A stretch of DNA of 32,502 bases from Tychonema sp. LEGE 06208. Its GTDB lineage: Bacteria; Cyanobacteriota; Cyanobacteriia; Cyanobacteriales; Microcoleaceae. The position numbers were made by a program, and so were the translations under genes. The first letter of the stretch is position 1. Every line of letters starts with the position of its first letter. The notes beneath the pieces were generated by a model. That model was not told the origin of the DNA, made no database searches, and saw only the letters and a list, made by a program, of their open reading frames with translations. This document shows positions 24,020-32,502 of this stretch, piece by piece. The stretch spans positions 1-32,502 of the forward strand of contig NZ_JADEWT010000075.1 of the NCBI RefSeq assembly GCF_015207505.1, given 5' to 3'.

Positions 24020-25909
24020 ATGAAAATTTCTTGGCGAACTATACTACTTTGGACTTTACCCGCCCTGGTAATCGGCTTTTTCTTGTGGCAGGGAGCCTTT
24101 GCCCCATCCCCAGCAGAAATGAGTAAGAACACCGCCAGCACACGCTTAAGCTACGGTCGATTCTTAGATTACTTAAACGCCGGTCGAGTTACCAGCGTTG
24201 ATTTGTACGACGGAGGTCGGACGGCGATCGTCCTAGCCGTAGATCCCGAATTAGACAATCGCGAGCAGCGGTGGCGGGTGGACTTGCCATCAAATTCCCC
24301 GGAACTCGTTTCTAGGCTAAGAGACTCCCAAATCAGCTTCGACACCCATCCCCTGCGGAACGACGGCGCAGTCTGGGGACTTTTAGGCAATCTAGTATTT
24401 CCCCTCTTGTTAGTCGGAGGGCTGTTTTTCCTCTTCCGCCGCGGCGGTGGCAACGTGCCCGGAGGCCCTGGCCAAGCGATGAACTTTGGCAAATCCAAAG
24501 CACGCTTTCAAATGGAAGCTAAAACAGGCGTACTGTTCGACGACGTAGCAGGCGTAGAGGAAGCCAAAGAAGAACTTCAAGAAGTCGTAACATTCCTCAA
24601 AAAACCCGAACGCTTCACCGCAGTAGGGGCGAAGATTCCCAAAGGCGTGCTGCTAGTAGGCCCTCCCGGAACCGGTAAAACCTTGCTAGCAAAAGCGATC
24701 GCAGGGGAAGCCGGCGTGCCTTTCTTCAGCATCTCCGGTTCAGAATTTGTGGAAATGTTCGTCGGTGTCGGCGCATCCCGCGTCCGCGACTTGTTCAAAA
24801 AAGCCAAAGAAAACGCTCCTTGCATAATCTTTATCGATGAAATCGATGCAGTGGGCCGCCAGCGCGGCGCAGGCATCGGTGGCGGCAACGACGAACGGGA
24901 ACAAACCCTGAACCAGTTACTGACGGAAATGGACGGTTTTGAGGGCAATACTGGGATTATCATCATTGCTGCTACAAACCGCCCCGACGTGCTCGATTCG
25001 GCGCTGCTGCGTCCGGGTCGTTTTGACCGCCAAGTTAGCGTAGATACGCCGGATATCAAAGGCCGCTTGGAAATTTTGGAAGTTCACGCGCGCAACAAGA
25101 AGCTGTCTACAGAGATTTCTTTGGATGCCATCGCCCGCCGCACTCCGGGTTTTACCGGCGCTGATTTGGCTAACTTGCTCAACGAAGCTGCTATTTTAAC
25201 AGCGAGACGACGCAAAGAAGCGATTACGATGCTCGAAGTTGACGATGCAGTCGATCGCGTGGTAGCAGGTATGGAAGGCACGCCGCTGGTGGACAGCAAG
25301 AGCAAGCGCTTGATTGCTTACCACGAAATCGGCCACGCGGTCGTCGGTACTTTGATTCAAGCCCACGATCCCGTGCAAAAAGTTACCTTAGTCCCTCGCG
25401 GACAAGCTCGCGGCTTGACTTGGTTCATGCCTAGCGAAGACCAAGGTTTGATTTCTCGATCGCAAATCTTAGCCCGGATTAGCGGTGCTTTGGGCGGCCG
25501 CGCAGCCGAAGAAGTAGTTTTCGGTGATGCTGAAGTTACCACCGGTGCCGGCAACGACTTGCAGCAAGTCAGCGGTATGGCCCGCCAAATGGTTACTCGC
25601 TACGGGATGTCTACCTTGGGCCCGATCGCCCTGGAAGCTCAGCAAAGCGAAATTTTCCTCGGCCGCGACTACACGGCGCGATCGGAATATTCCGAAGAAA
25701 TTGCCTCTCGGATTGACGGACAAGTCCGGGAAATTGTCGATCGCTGTTACGAAGATGCCCGCCGCATTATTCGCGAAAATCGCACTGTGGTCGATCGTTT
25801 AGTCGATTTGCTGATTGAAAAAGAAACCATCGACGGCGAAGAGTTGCGCCTGATCGTCTCTGAATATACTTTTGTTCCTGAAAAAGAACAGTACGTTCCT
25901 CAGCTTTAA
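24020..25909 (+). CDS. ftsH: ATP-dependent zinc metalloprotease FtsH (FtsH2 type)
   Basis: 629-aa membrane AAA+ protease from ATG 24020, the start that gives the family N-terminus [20 protein letters not shown], a membrane helix. A second membrane segment is at about 115-140. AAA module: Walker A GPPGTGKT (214-221), Walker [10 protein letters not shown], and SRH with [18 protein letters not shown]. Protease: HEIGH (435-439) and a downstream Asp near 513 (GAGNDLQQ) as zinc ligands. Over its length it resembles Synechocystis FtsH2 (slr0228), which with FtsH3 degrades damaged D1 protein in photosystem II repair in the thylakoid. The isoform call is from memory of that sequence. The open frame upstream to 23690 is not part of the gene. 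Confidence 0.96.
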   Translation: MKISWRTILLWTLPALVIGFFLWQGAFAPSPAEMSKNTASTRLSYGRFLDYLNAGRVTSVDLYDGGRTAIVLAVDPELDNREQRWRVDLPSNSPELVSRLRDSQISFDTHPLRNDGAVWGLLGNLVFPLLLVGGLFFLFRRGGGNVPGGPGQAMNFGKSKARFQMEAKTGVLFDDVAGVEEAKEELQEVVTFLKKPERFTAVGAKIPKGVLLVGPPGTGKTLLAKAIAGEAGVPFFSISGSEFVEMFVGVGASRVRDLFKKAKENAPCIIFIDEIDAVGRQRGAGIGGGNDEREQTLNQLLTEMDGFEGNTGIIIIAATNRPDVLDSALLRPGRFDRQVSVDTPDIKGRLEILEVHARNKKLSTEISLDAIARRTPGFTGADLANLLNEAAILTARRRKEAITMLEVDDAVDRVVAGMEGTPLVDSKSKRLIAYHEIGHAVVGTLIQAHDPVQKVTLVPRGQARGLTWFMPSEDQGLISRSQILARISGALGGRAAEEVVFGDAEVTTGAGNDLQQVSGMARQMVTRYGMSTLGPIALEAQQSEIFLGRDYTARSEYSEEIASRIDGQVREIVDRCYEDARRIIRENRTVVDRLVDLLIEKETIDGEELRLIVSEYTFVPEKEQYVPQL

Positions 25910-25944
25910 AAAGTTCAAGGCGAATATTCAGGGCGAATAGAATT

Positions 25945-26035
25945 CGCTGATACACAAACAAAGTCCGCCTCCACGGACTGAAGAAATTCAACCCGCGCAG
26001 GCGGGTTTTGTCTGTGTAGAAGCGGTTTCAACCGC
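25945..26035 (+). repeat. Dispersed repeat, copy B (GCGGTTTCAACCGC family)
   Basis: Contains ACAAACAAAGTCC, CGGACTGAAGAAA, CAACCCGCGCAGGCGGGTTTTG (a hairpin) and AGAAGCGGTTTCAACCGCC in order, the same blocks as the minus-strand copy at 2036-2185. The GTCCGCC/CGGACT and CCCGC/GCGGG stems could act as a terminator for ftsH. Confidence 0.7.
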
Positions 26036-26053
26036 CGACTCAAAAGCAACTAT

Positions 26054-26431
26054 ATGATTAAGAATTCATCGATTTGTTTGATAGTAATTTCAACATTAAT
26101 TTCCGTCAACACTTTGAGCGCCCACGCCGAAAAATTAAGATGTTTTGTAGATATTTGCATCGACCCCAGCAGCGTAGAATTAAGCAAATCGGATATTCCC
26201 GGTGCTCCTTCTTATCCCGTCAGAATTATTTTAGGCACTCAGCAGTTTAGTAACGAGAAAATGCTGGTGCAAATGGAAGTTAACTGCAATTCGCGAGAGT
26301 TTAGAACAGTCAGAATTAGCGAAGATGGCGAAAATTGGTCGAATTTCGATCCGAGATGGACTTTGGTCGATCGCACAAACTCATATTTGTCTCGGCTGGT
26401 AGACTATAGTTGTCAATTGGCGATCGAATAA
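26054..26431 (+). CDS. Small secreted protein, function unknown
   Basis: 125-aa protein with a clear signal peptide (ICLIVISTLISVNTLSAHAE, cleavage after AHA near residue 25). The mature part has four Cys (CFVDICID near the start, CNSRE in the middle, YSCQLAIE at the end) that could form two disulfides in the periplasm. No known domain is recognised. ATG start, with a weak upstream ribosome binding site. It lies between ftsH and pepP with repeats on both sides and is not in an obvious operon. Confidence 0.7.
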   Translation: MIKNSSICLIVISTLISVNTLSAHAEKLRCFVDICIDPSSVELSKSDIPGAPSYPVRIILGTQQFSNEKMLVQMEVNCNSREFRTVRISEDGENWSNFDPRWTLVDRTNSYLSRLVDYSCQLAIE

Positions 26432-26473
26432 GCCTAAAATATCGATCGAGAGCGAGAATCTCAGTTTGACAAA

Positions 26474-26556
26474 AAGCATTTGTTGTTGTAGTGCGAGCGT
26501 CCCCGTTCGCGAGCGGTACAAGACTCGCTCGCGGGATACTCACACTACAAATGCTT
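26474..26556. repeat. Long imperfect palindrome (TGTAGTGCGAGC ... CACTACAAATGCTT)
   Basis: Outer arms AAGCATTTGT with TGTAGTG pair with CACTACAAATGCTT, and inner GCGAGC pairs with GCTCGC. The whole 83 bp could fold as one cruciform. It is probably a dispersed palindromic repeat between the small secreted protein and pepP. Confidence 0.6.
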
Positions 26557-26591
26557 GGACGCTTGATGCTCCCTCTCCATACAGAGAGTTC

Positions 26592-26622
26592 AATCTAAAA
26601 TCTAAAATCTAAAATCTAAAAT
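26592..26622. repeat. Short heptamer array (ATCTAAA)
   Basis: About four and a half units of ATCTAAA end a few bases before the ATG of pepP. Two units of the same heptamer also precede the crcB start at about 12411-12425. Confidence 0.75.
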
Positions 26623-26625
26623 CGG

Positions 26626-27915
26626 ATGACTAACCCCAGCGAATACCGACAAAGACGCGAACATTTAATGGCAAAAATTGGCAGCGGAACCGCGATATTT
26701 CGCAGCGCCCCCGCAGCCGTCATGCACAACGATGTTGAATACAGCTACCGACAAGACAGCGATTTTTTCTACTTAACCGGTTTCAACGAAGCCCAGGCCG
26801 TAGCAGTGCTCGCACCGCATCACGAAGAACACAAATTTGTCCTCTTCGTGCAGCCAAAAGACTTGGAAAAAGAAACTTGGCACGGTTATCGCGCTGGAGT
26901 TGAAGGTGCTAAGGAGTTGTACGGCGCTGATGAAGCGTTTCCCATCGCCGAACTGGCCGAAAAATTACCTAAATATCTAGAAAAGGCCGATCGCATATAC
27001 TATCACTTCGGGCGCGATCGGAATTTCGACCAAACAATCCTCAATCACTGGCAAAGATTGATGGCAACCTACCCGAAACGCGGCACAGGCCCCACAGCAA
27101 TCGAAGATTCCAACATCATTTTACACCCGATGCGGCTGGTAAAAAGCGAAACAGAATTAGCATTAATGCGAAAAGCCGCTAATATCTCAGTTATCGCCCA
27201 CAACCGCGCCCAAGAATTCGCCAAACCTGGCCGGTACGAATACGAAATTCAAGCAGAAATCGAACATATTTTTGGCATGAACGGTGCCACTTCCGCTTAT
27301 CCTTCCATTGTCGCCTCCGGTAACAATGCCTGCGTTCTCCACTACATCGAAAACAACCGCCAAATGCAGGAAAACGATTTGCTGCTAATAGATGCCGGTT
27401 GTGCTTGCGACTACTACAACGCCGACATTACTCGCACCTTTCCCATCAGCGGCAAATTCACCGCCGAACAACAGACTATTTACGACTTAGTTTTGCAAGC
27501 ACAATTGCAGGCAATCAGTCAAGTATATCCGGGAAATCCTTACAGCAAAATTCACGAAACAGCAGTGCGCGTTTTAGTTGAAGGTTTAATGGATTTAAAA
27601 CTTTTGGTCGGCGACATTGAAGAGATAATTAAAGAAGAAAAATACAAGCCATTTTATATGCACCGCACCGGACATTGGCTGGGATTGGACGTACACGATG
27701 TCGGCGTTTATCAGTACGGCGAAAATTCGCAAGTTTTGCAGGCGGGACAAGTGCTGACGGTAGAACCGGGGATTTATATTTCTCCTTATATTAAACCCGT
27801 AGAAGGACAGCCGGAGATTCCTGAAAAATGGCGCGGTATTGGTGTGAGAATTGAAGATGATGTCTTGGTGACATTTGACAGCCATGAAGTTTTGACGGCG
27901 GGAGTTTCTAAATAA
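26626..27915 (+). CDS. pepP: Xaa-Pro aminopeptidase P (M24B)
   Basis: 429-aa cytoplasmic dimetal peptidase removing N-terminal residues that precede proline. N-terminal aminopeptidase P domain (about 1-150, EYRQRREHLMAKI, YRQDSDFFYLTGFNE) and a C-terminal pita-bread domain with all metal ligands visible: two Asp in LLIDAGCACDYYNADITRTF, His in HRTGHWLGLDVHDVG, Glu in VEPGIYI and Glu in GVRIEDDVLV. Length is normal. ATG start directly after the ATCTAAA array. The TAA stop lies against the heptamer core of a composite repeat element. Confidence 0.95.
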   Translation: MTNPSEYRQRREHLMAKIGSGTAIFRSAPAAVMHNDVEYSYRQDSDFFYLTGFNEAQAVAVLAPHHEEHKFVLFVQPKDLEKETWHGYRAGVEGAKELYGADEAFPIAELAEKLPKYLEKADRIYYHFGRDRNFDQTILNHWQRLMATYPKRGTGPTAIEDSNIILHPMRLVKSETELALMRKAANISVIAHNRAQEFAKPGRYEYEIQAEIEHIFGMNGATSAYPSIVASGNNACVLHYIENNRQMQENDLLLIDAGCACDYYNADITRTFPISGKFTAEQQTIYDLVLQAQLQAISQVYPGNPYSKIHETAVRVLVEGLMDLKLLVGDIEEIIKEEKYKPFYMHRTGHWLGLDVHDVGVYQYGENSQVLQAGQVLTVEPGIYISPYIKPVEGQPEIPEKWRGIGVRIEDDVLVTFDSHEVLTAGVSK

Positions 27916-27980
27916 TTGTTGACTGTTGACTGTTGACTGTTGACTGTTTGAACAATACCGATGCAACCGGAAACGATATA
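27914..27980 (-). repeat. Composite heptamer-core element, partial copy 3
   Basis: On the minus strand: ATATCGTTTCCGGTTGCA (close to ATATCAATTCCGGTTGCA of copies 1 and 2), a diverged spacer, then about four CAACAGT-type units running up to the pepP stop codon. The right flank seen in the other copies is absent. Confidence 0.65.
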
Positions 27981-28011
27981 AGTTGGCACTGAAGGCTTGA
28001 GCTTTGTTAGT

Positions 28012-30630
28012 ATGGGCTTGAAAAAGCTCAAGTCCGCAACTGCAAAACATAGAGCCCTTATGTGCATTGATCCCACAGCGATCGATCGACCTCTCGAAAC
28101 CTGCGAAGCATTAGTAGCAGAGCAAAAAGTAAAAATTCGGCAACTCGAAGAGCATTTGCAGCAGCAGAGAGAATTGTGTCAGAAATTAGAAGCACAACTC
28201 AAAGCAGTCGAGAATGCTGCCTTTTCCGGTTCTGCAACTGAATTCGATATCACGGAGGACGATCGCACTGAGTTAATCGCATCTCTGGAAAAAAGCCAGG
28301 AAATGTACCGAACTCTGATCAAACATTATCCGAATGGCTCGGTGTTTTTGTTCGATCGCGATTTGCGCTATACTCTGGTTGACGGTCAAGGTTTGGCAGT
28401 AGTTGGTTTGTCCAAAGAACTGTTGGAAGGCAAAACATTGTGGGAAGTATCGCCACCTGAAGATTTGCCACTTTTTGAGACTACATATCGCGCGGCTTTG
28501 GCAGGAAAAGAAAATAATTTTGAATATAAATACGGCGATCGCGTTTATTCAACAACAATTGCTCCCGTCAAAAACGACCGGGAAGAAATTTTCGCAGGCA
28601 TGGTCGTTACTCAAGATATTACCGAAAAGAAACAGGCAGAAATAGCGCTGGAAGAAATCAAAAATCAGCTAGAAATTAAATATAAAAAGCGCACTGAAGA
28701 CTTGAAAACAGCCAACAATCAATTGCAGGAAGAAATTCTCTCTCGCTGGCGCGCCGAAAAAGCTCTGCGGGAAAGTCAGGAACAGCTAGAATTGTTTTTC
28801 TCTCAATCTTTAGATGGCTTTTTCTTTATGATGCTGGACGAACCCGTACACTGGGACGATACAGTTGACAAAGAAAAAGTTTTGGATTACGTATTTACTC
28901 ACGGGCGGGTAACGAAGGCAAATCATGCTTTGATAGCTCAATACGAAACTACTCGGGAAGAGTTGATTGGCAAAACAATTAACTTTTTTTTGTCCCACAA
29001 CTTGGCTGGCTGCAAAGAGATGTTCAGGCAATTTTTTGATGCTGGCAGAATTCACATCGAAAATGACAATCGTAAGTTTGACGGGACTACAATTTCGGTG
29101 GAAGGCGACTATATTTGCATTTACGATTCTCTCGAAAGAATTGTGGGGTATTTTGGCGTGCAACGCGATATTAGCGATGCGGTGGTTGCAGCTAGACAAC
29201 GCAAACAAGCTGAAGCAGCACTGAAAGAAAGTGAAGAAAGATTCCGACAGCTAGCAGAAAATATTGAAAGCGTGTTTTGGATGGTAGGCATTCAACCGCA
29301 GGAAATTATTTATATTAGTCCAGGTTACGAAAAGATTTGGGGCCGAAGCTGTGCTGAATTGTATGCTGGCGGACACTTTTTAGCGGATTCCCTCCATCCA
29401 GAAGATCGCTCTCGCGTTGTTGCTAAATTCACTAAAAAAATTGTAGCTGAAGACGAGACGGAATATCGAATTGTCCGACCGGATGGCGAAATTCGCTGGA
29501 TTCGCGATCGGGCTTTTCCGATTACCAATCAAGCTGGTCAAGTTTACCGCATCGTTGGCATTGCAGAAGATATCAGCAAACAAAAACATTCAGAAAAAGT
29601 CATCCGCGAAAGTGAAGAACGCTTCCGCCAGTTAGCAGAAAATATCCAAGATTCCTTCTGGCTAATGTCTGCTGAATTCACCGATTTATTGTATCTGAGT
29701 CCAGCTTACGAACAAATCTGGGGGCGCAGCAACGAAGAATTATATGCCGAGCCCTTAAAAATGATGGAGTGGGTGCATCCAGAAGATAAACATTTGCTGC
29801 AAGAGGCAATGGGGCGAGTGTTGCAGGGCGAGTCTACCTATATCGAATATCGGATTTTTCTGCCAGACGGCACAATTCATTGGGTTTGCGATCGAGCTTT
29901 TCCTATTTACGACGAATCGGGCAATATTTACCGCATCGCTGGTATTTGTGAAGATATTAGCGATCGCAAATTGACCGAGGCCCGCATCCAAGCAGCACTC
30001 CGCGAAAAAGAAGTATTGCTGAAAGAAATTCACCACCGAGTCAAAAATAATATGCAGGTAGTTTCCAGCCTGCTGCAATTACAAGCTCAATATATTGAAG
30101 ACGAACCGACGCTAGCTTTATTTGAAGAAAGTCAGACCCGCATCCATTCAATGGCTTTGATTCACGAGCAACTTTATCAATCCGACAATCTCGATCGGAT
30201 CGATCTCCTGCCCTACGTTGAAACTTTGCTTGCTAATTTGTATCAATGTTTTGGTTACGGCAATACATCCATCCAATTCAATCTCAACGTTGACCCAATT
30301 TCTTTAAATATAGAAACAGCAATTCCTTGCGGTTTGATTATTAACGAACTGGTTTCTAACTCGTTGAAATACGCCTTTACCGAAAGTTTGGCCGGTGAAA
30401 TTAATATTAATTTTCATCGTGACACAACTTCTCAGCAATTTCACTTAAGTATTCAAGACAACGGCAGGGGATTCCCTGCAGGTTTTAACATAGAACATAC
30501 CGAAACTTTAGGATTGCGATTAGTGCGGATGTTGACCAACCAATTAGATGGAACTCTTGTGATTGACAGTAAGTGCGGAACTTGTTACGATATTAGTTTC
30601 GCTGAGTTGTCTTATCGACAGCGCATTTAA
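28012..30630 (+). CDS. Multi-PAS sensor histidine kinase (HisKA_2 type)
   Basis: About 872-aa soluble kinase. An N-terminal coiled coil (about 35-70) is followed by four PAS-like modules (about 93-207, 252-398, 410-525, 532-650), the last two with clear PAC ends (EYRIVRPDGEIRWI, EYRIFLPDGTIHWV). The transmitter carries the HisKA_2 H-box KEIHHRVKNNMQVVSSLLQL (about 671-690) and a HATPase with N-box IINELVSNSLKYAF, DNGRGFP and TLGLRLV. No membrane segment, so the signal is probably cytoplasmic. The frame is open from a TTG at 27997; ATG 28012 and ATG 28060 are both possible starts and none has a good ribosome binding site. The response-regulator hybrid follows after 8 nt, so the two are likely co-transcribed and act together. 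Confidence 0.9.
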   Translation: MGLKKLKSATAKHRALMCIDPTAIDRPLETCEALVAEQKVKIRQLEEHLQQQRELCQKLEAQLKAVENAAFSGSATEFDITEDDRTELIASLEKSQEMYRTLIKHYPNGSVFLFDRDLRYTLVDGQGLAVVGLSKELLEGKTLWEVSPPEDLPLFETTYRAALAGKENNFEYKYGDRVYSTTIAPVKNDREEIFAGMVVTQDITEKKQAEIALEEIKNQLEIKYKKRTEDLKTANNQLQEEILSRWRAEKALRESQEQLELFFSQSLDGFFFMMLDEPVHWDDTVDKEKVLDYVFTHGRVTKANHALIAQYETTREELIGKTINFFLSHNLAGCKEMFRQFFDAGRIHIENDNRKFDGTTISVEGDYICIYDSLERIVGYFGVQRDISDAVVAARQRKQAEAALKESEERFRQLAENIESVFWMVGIQPQEIIYISPGYEKIWGRSCAELYAGGHFLADSLHPEDRSRVVAKFTKKIVAEDETEYRIVRPDGEIRWIRDRAFPITNQAGQVYRIVGIAEDISKQKHSEKVIRESEERFRQLAENIQDSFWLMSAEFTDLLYLSPAYEQIWGRSNEELYAEPLKMMEWVHPEDKHLLQEAMGRVLQGESTYIEYRIFLPDGTIHWVCDRAFPIYDESGNIYRIAGICEDISDRKLTEARIQAALREKEVLLKEIHHRVKNNMQVVSSLLQLQAQYIEDEPTLALFEESQTRIHSMALIHEQLYQSDNLDRIDLLPYVETLLANLYQCFGYGNTSIQFNLNVDPISLNIETAIPCGLIINELVSNSLKYAFTESLAGEININFHRDTTSQQFHLSIQDNGRGFPAGFNIEHTETLGLRLVRMLTNQLDGTLVIDSKCGTCYDISFAELSYRQRI

Positions 30631-30638
30631 AAAATAAT

Positions 30639-31859
30639 ATGAACCCTATAAAGATTTTGGTGGTCGAAGACGAAGTGATTGTCGCCGAAGACATAGCAGG
30701 CAGGTTGAAAAAACTGGGTTATATAGTAACAGCTACGGTTGTTTCAGGGGAAGAAGCACTGGAAAAAGTCGCCGAAGAACGGCCAGACTTAGTGCTGATG
30801 GATATCGTGCTTAAAGGTAATATGGATGGTATAACAACAGCCGAACAAATCAGAACCAAGGTAGATGTACCAACAGTATTTTTAACAGCTTATGCCGACG
30901 AGAAAACGCTGCAAAGAGCGAAACTTACAAACCCATTTGGTTATATTATCAAACCATTTCAACAACATGATTTACGGGTGGCGATCGAGATTGCCCTGCA
31001 CCGACACGAAATCGAAGCTAAGATGCGAGCTTCTCTCAAAGCTTCGGAAGCAACGAGAGAGTGCGTGGAAGAAAAGTCGTACCGCCAAAACCAGTATATT
31101 TCAATGGCTGCTCACGAATTGCGGAATCCGCTCAACGCAATTTTAATCTCTGCAGAACTCCTACAGCTCGATCGCGATCGTAGCAATGATGAAGCCCAAG
31201 TCAGAACCCTGCGGCTGGTGAACTCAGCTACAAAAAAAATGAACCAGCTAATCGACGATATGCTGTTCATGGGCCGAGCAGAATCAGGTAAACTCAAATC
31301 CCATCCATTACCGATAAATTTAGTCGAATTTTGTCAAGATTTGCTGGCTCAACTGCAGTTAGGAAATGAAGCCAAGCACAAACTAAAATTCATCCCGTCT
31401 GACGTTACCAGCGCGATTTTAGATCAACAATTGTTGCACTGTATTATTTCTAACTTAATTGTCAACGCCATCAAATATTCCCCAAGCGGCGGTCAAGTCA
31501 GCTTGGAATTGCAATACAGTCAAGCAGGAGATGGAGACAAAGAACCTATCTTTTGTTTTTCTCGTGAGTGTTTATTTTCTAATTCTCAATCTACACATAT
31601 TAACTATCCCTTACTAATTATCCGCATCCAAGACGAAGGTATAGGCATCCCCGAAACCGAAGTAGAAAAAATATTTGAAATGTTTTACCGCTGCAAAAAT
31701 ACTGGAAATATTAAAGGTAACGGTTTGGGATTAACCATTGTCAAAAAAGCTGTGGATTTGCAAGGAGGTGCCATTTGCTGTGAAAGCAAAATCGGCGTTG
31801 GTACTAACTTTACAGTCGTGCTTCCCTATGTAGCTCTTTCTTCAAAAAGTCATATATAA
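30639..31859 (+). CDS. Receiver domain-histidine kinase hybrid
   Basis: 406-aa protein with an N-terminal receiver domain (phospho-acceptor D55 in LVLMDIVLKG, acidic E10-D11, T83, K105) followed by a short coiled coil and a complete transmitter: H-box SMAAHELRNPLNAILI with H159, N-box IISNLIVNAIKYSPSGGQV, G1 QDEGIGIPE, F-box FEMFYR and G2 GNGLGLTIVKKAV. The receiver resembles those next to HisKA_2 kinases (IKILVVEDEVIVAEDIAGRL). It probably receives phosphate from the PAS kinase 8 nt upstream and passes the signal through its own kinase domain. No DNA-binding output, so a further partner is expected elsewhere. ATG start. Its stop is 7 nt from the convergent gmhB-type gene. Confidence 0.93.
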   Translation: MNPIKILVVEDEVIVAEDIAGRLKKLGYIVTATVVSGEEALEKVAEERPDLVLMDIVLKGNMDGITTAEQIRTKVDVPTVFLTAYADEKTLQRAKLTNPFGYIIKPFQQHDLRVAIEIALHRHEIEAKMRASLKASEATRECVEEKSYRQNQYISMAAHELRNPLNAILISAELLQLDRDRSNDEAQVRTLRLVNSATKKMNQLIDDMLFMGRAESGKLKSHPLPINLVEFCQDLLAQLQLGNEAKHKLKFIPSDVTSAILDQQLLHCIISNLIVNAIKYSPSGGQVSLELQYSQAGDGDKEPIFCFSRECLFSNSQSTHINYPLLIIRIQDEGIGIPETEVEKIFEMFYRCKNTGNIKGNGLGLTIVKKAVDLQGGAICCESKIGVGTNFTVVLPYVALSSKSHI

Positions 31860-31866
31860 GACTTAT

Positions 31867-32451
31867 CTAATCATCAAAATGTTGCAAAATCCACTCAACC
31901 GCCACTGCTAAATTGGCTGCAATAAAATCCGGTTTAGTATGGTGCTGATACTCGCCGCTCAAAACGCTTTCGCCGTAACCAGTCTGCACTAAAATACCAG
32001 TACAACCGGCATTGTGAGCCATATCCACATCAGTCGCTTTGTCTCCCACCATAAAACTATTCGGTAAATCCAAATTGTGTTCCCAAGCGGCGGCTACCAA
32101 CATTCCCGTATTCGGTTTTCGCCAAGTAGTATATCGTGTAAATTCTGAGTTTGTTCCACCTTCGGCTGCGCTCAAATAAGGGCAGTAATAAAGAGCGTCT
32201 AAGCTCGCTCCCCCTTCATTTTTTAATAGTTGACAAAGGCGTTTGTGCAAAGCTTCAACGTGGCTAACTGGATAATAACCTCTGGCGGGACCGGATTGAT
32301 TGGAAACCAGACAGCAAAATATTTTGTGGTCATTTAAACGGCGTACAGCTTTAGCTATTCCTGGGATTAAATGCAAATCTTCTACTTGGTGAATGTAGCC
32401 CGCTTCGATGTTGAGAACGCCATCTCTGTCCAGAAATACTGCTCGTTTCAT
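31867..32451 (-). CDS. gmhB: HAD-IIIA phosphatase, GmhB-type (heptose-1,7-bisphosphate 7-phosphatase)
   Basis: 194-aa HAD-family phosphatase. Motif I FLDRDGVLN with D8 and D10, motif II VSNQSG, a Lys in WRKPNTGM, and motif III MVGDKATDVDMAHNAG are all present. GmhB removes the 7-phosphate of heptose bisphosphate in the ADP-heptose (lipopolysaccharide core) route. Compared with E. coli GmhB, the zinc loop is altered: here CPYLSAAEGG and TTWRKP, without the CxH and CxC pairs. Substrate may therefore be heptose or another sugar phosphate. The ATG start fits the family N-terminus. Convergent with the hybrid kinase gene, 7 nt apart. Confidence 0.87.
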   Translation of the reverse strand: MKRAVFLDRDGVLNIEAGYIHQVEDLHLIPGIAKAVRRLNDHKIFCCLVSNQSGPARGYYPVSHVEALHKRLCQLLKNEGGASLDALYYCPYLSAAEGGTNSEFTRYTTWRKPNTGMLVAAAWEHNLDLPNSFMVGDKATDVDMAHNAGCTGILVQTGYGESVLSGEYQHHTKPDFIAANLAVAVEWILQHFDD

Positions 32452-32502
32452 GTAATTGTAATTGATAATATTATAGGAATCCTATCATAAGCTGTTGTGG
32501 AA

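Overview
The window reads as chromosomal DNA of a cyanobacterium, most likely a filamentous non-heterocystous one (Microcoleus/Oscillatoria/Tychonema-like). Seen in the sequence: very frequent GCGATCGC-type (HIP1) octamers, many intergenic tandem repeats of period 7, a plant-type ferredoxin, a biliverdin reductase of cyanobacterial type and an FtsH2-type thylakoid protease. The genus is inference. I see no rRNA, tRNA, CRISPR array or intact transposase.

Layout. 0-6.5 kb: bvdR (-), ferredoxin (+), a secreted SpoIID/LytB-domain protein (-), an M20 amidohydrolase (-), a small Xre-type regulator (-) and a 77-aa conserved protein (+), separated by repeats built on AAACCGGGTTT. 6.5-8.9 kb: a toxin-antitoxin patch holding a RelE-like pair (intact), a VapBC pair whose toxin carries two frameshifts, a deletion scar of a YoeB module, a duplicated 3' end of aspS, and an intact YoeB pair. 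8.9-12.9 kb: aspS, a helical repeat protein, a dead macro-domain gene and the fluoride channel crcB. 13.4-18.3 kb: a NitT/TauT-type ABC ATPase, a double-domain permease and a family-3 solute-binding protein, with large repeat blocks between the first two. 18.6-21.2 kb: mgtE and a membrane-anchored coiled-coil protein with a Myb-like tail. 21.2-22.0 kb: a long heptamer array interrupted by a 213-bp MITE-like element. 22.0-25.9 kb: a ParM-like actin with a ParR-like partner (-), divergent from ftsH (+). 26.0-32.5 kb: a small secreted protein, pepP, a multi-PAS histidine kinase followed 8 nt later by a receiver-kinase hybrid, and a convergent GmhB-type phosphatase (-).

The core genes are ordinary. 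The unusual content lies in how the spaces between them have been remodelled. A YoeB module is bracketed by two copies of the aspS 3' end, whose differences are mostly synonymous. A macro-domain gene is stopped by one amber codon in frame. A composite repeat element carries a variable heptamer core between conserved flanks and occurs three times. Several stop codons lie inside or against repeat elements. The best candidates for something not yet described are the aspS-end-linked toxin-antitoxin islet and the composite heptamer element. Both are inferences from this one window and need comparison with related genomes.
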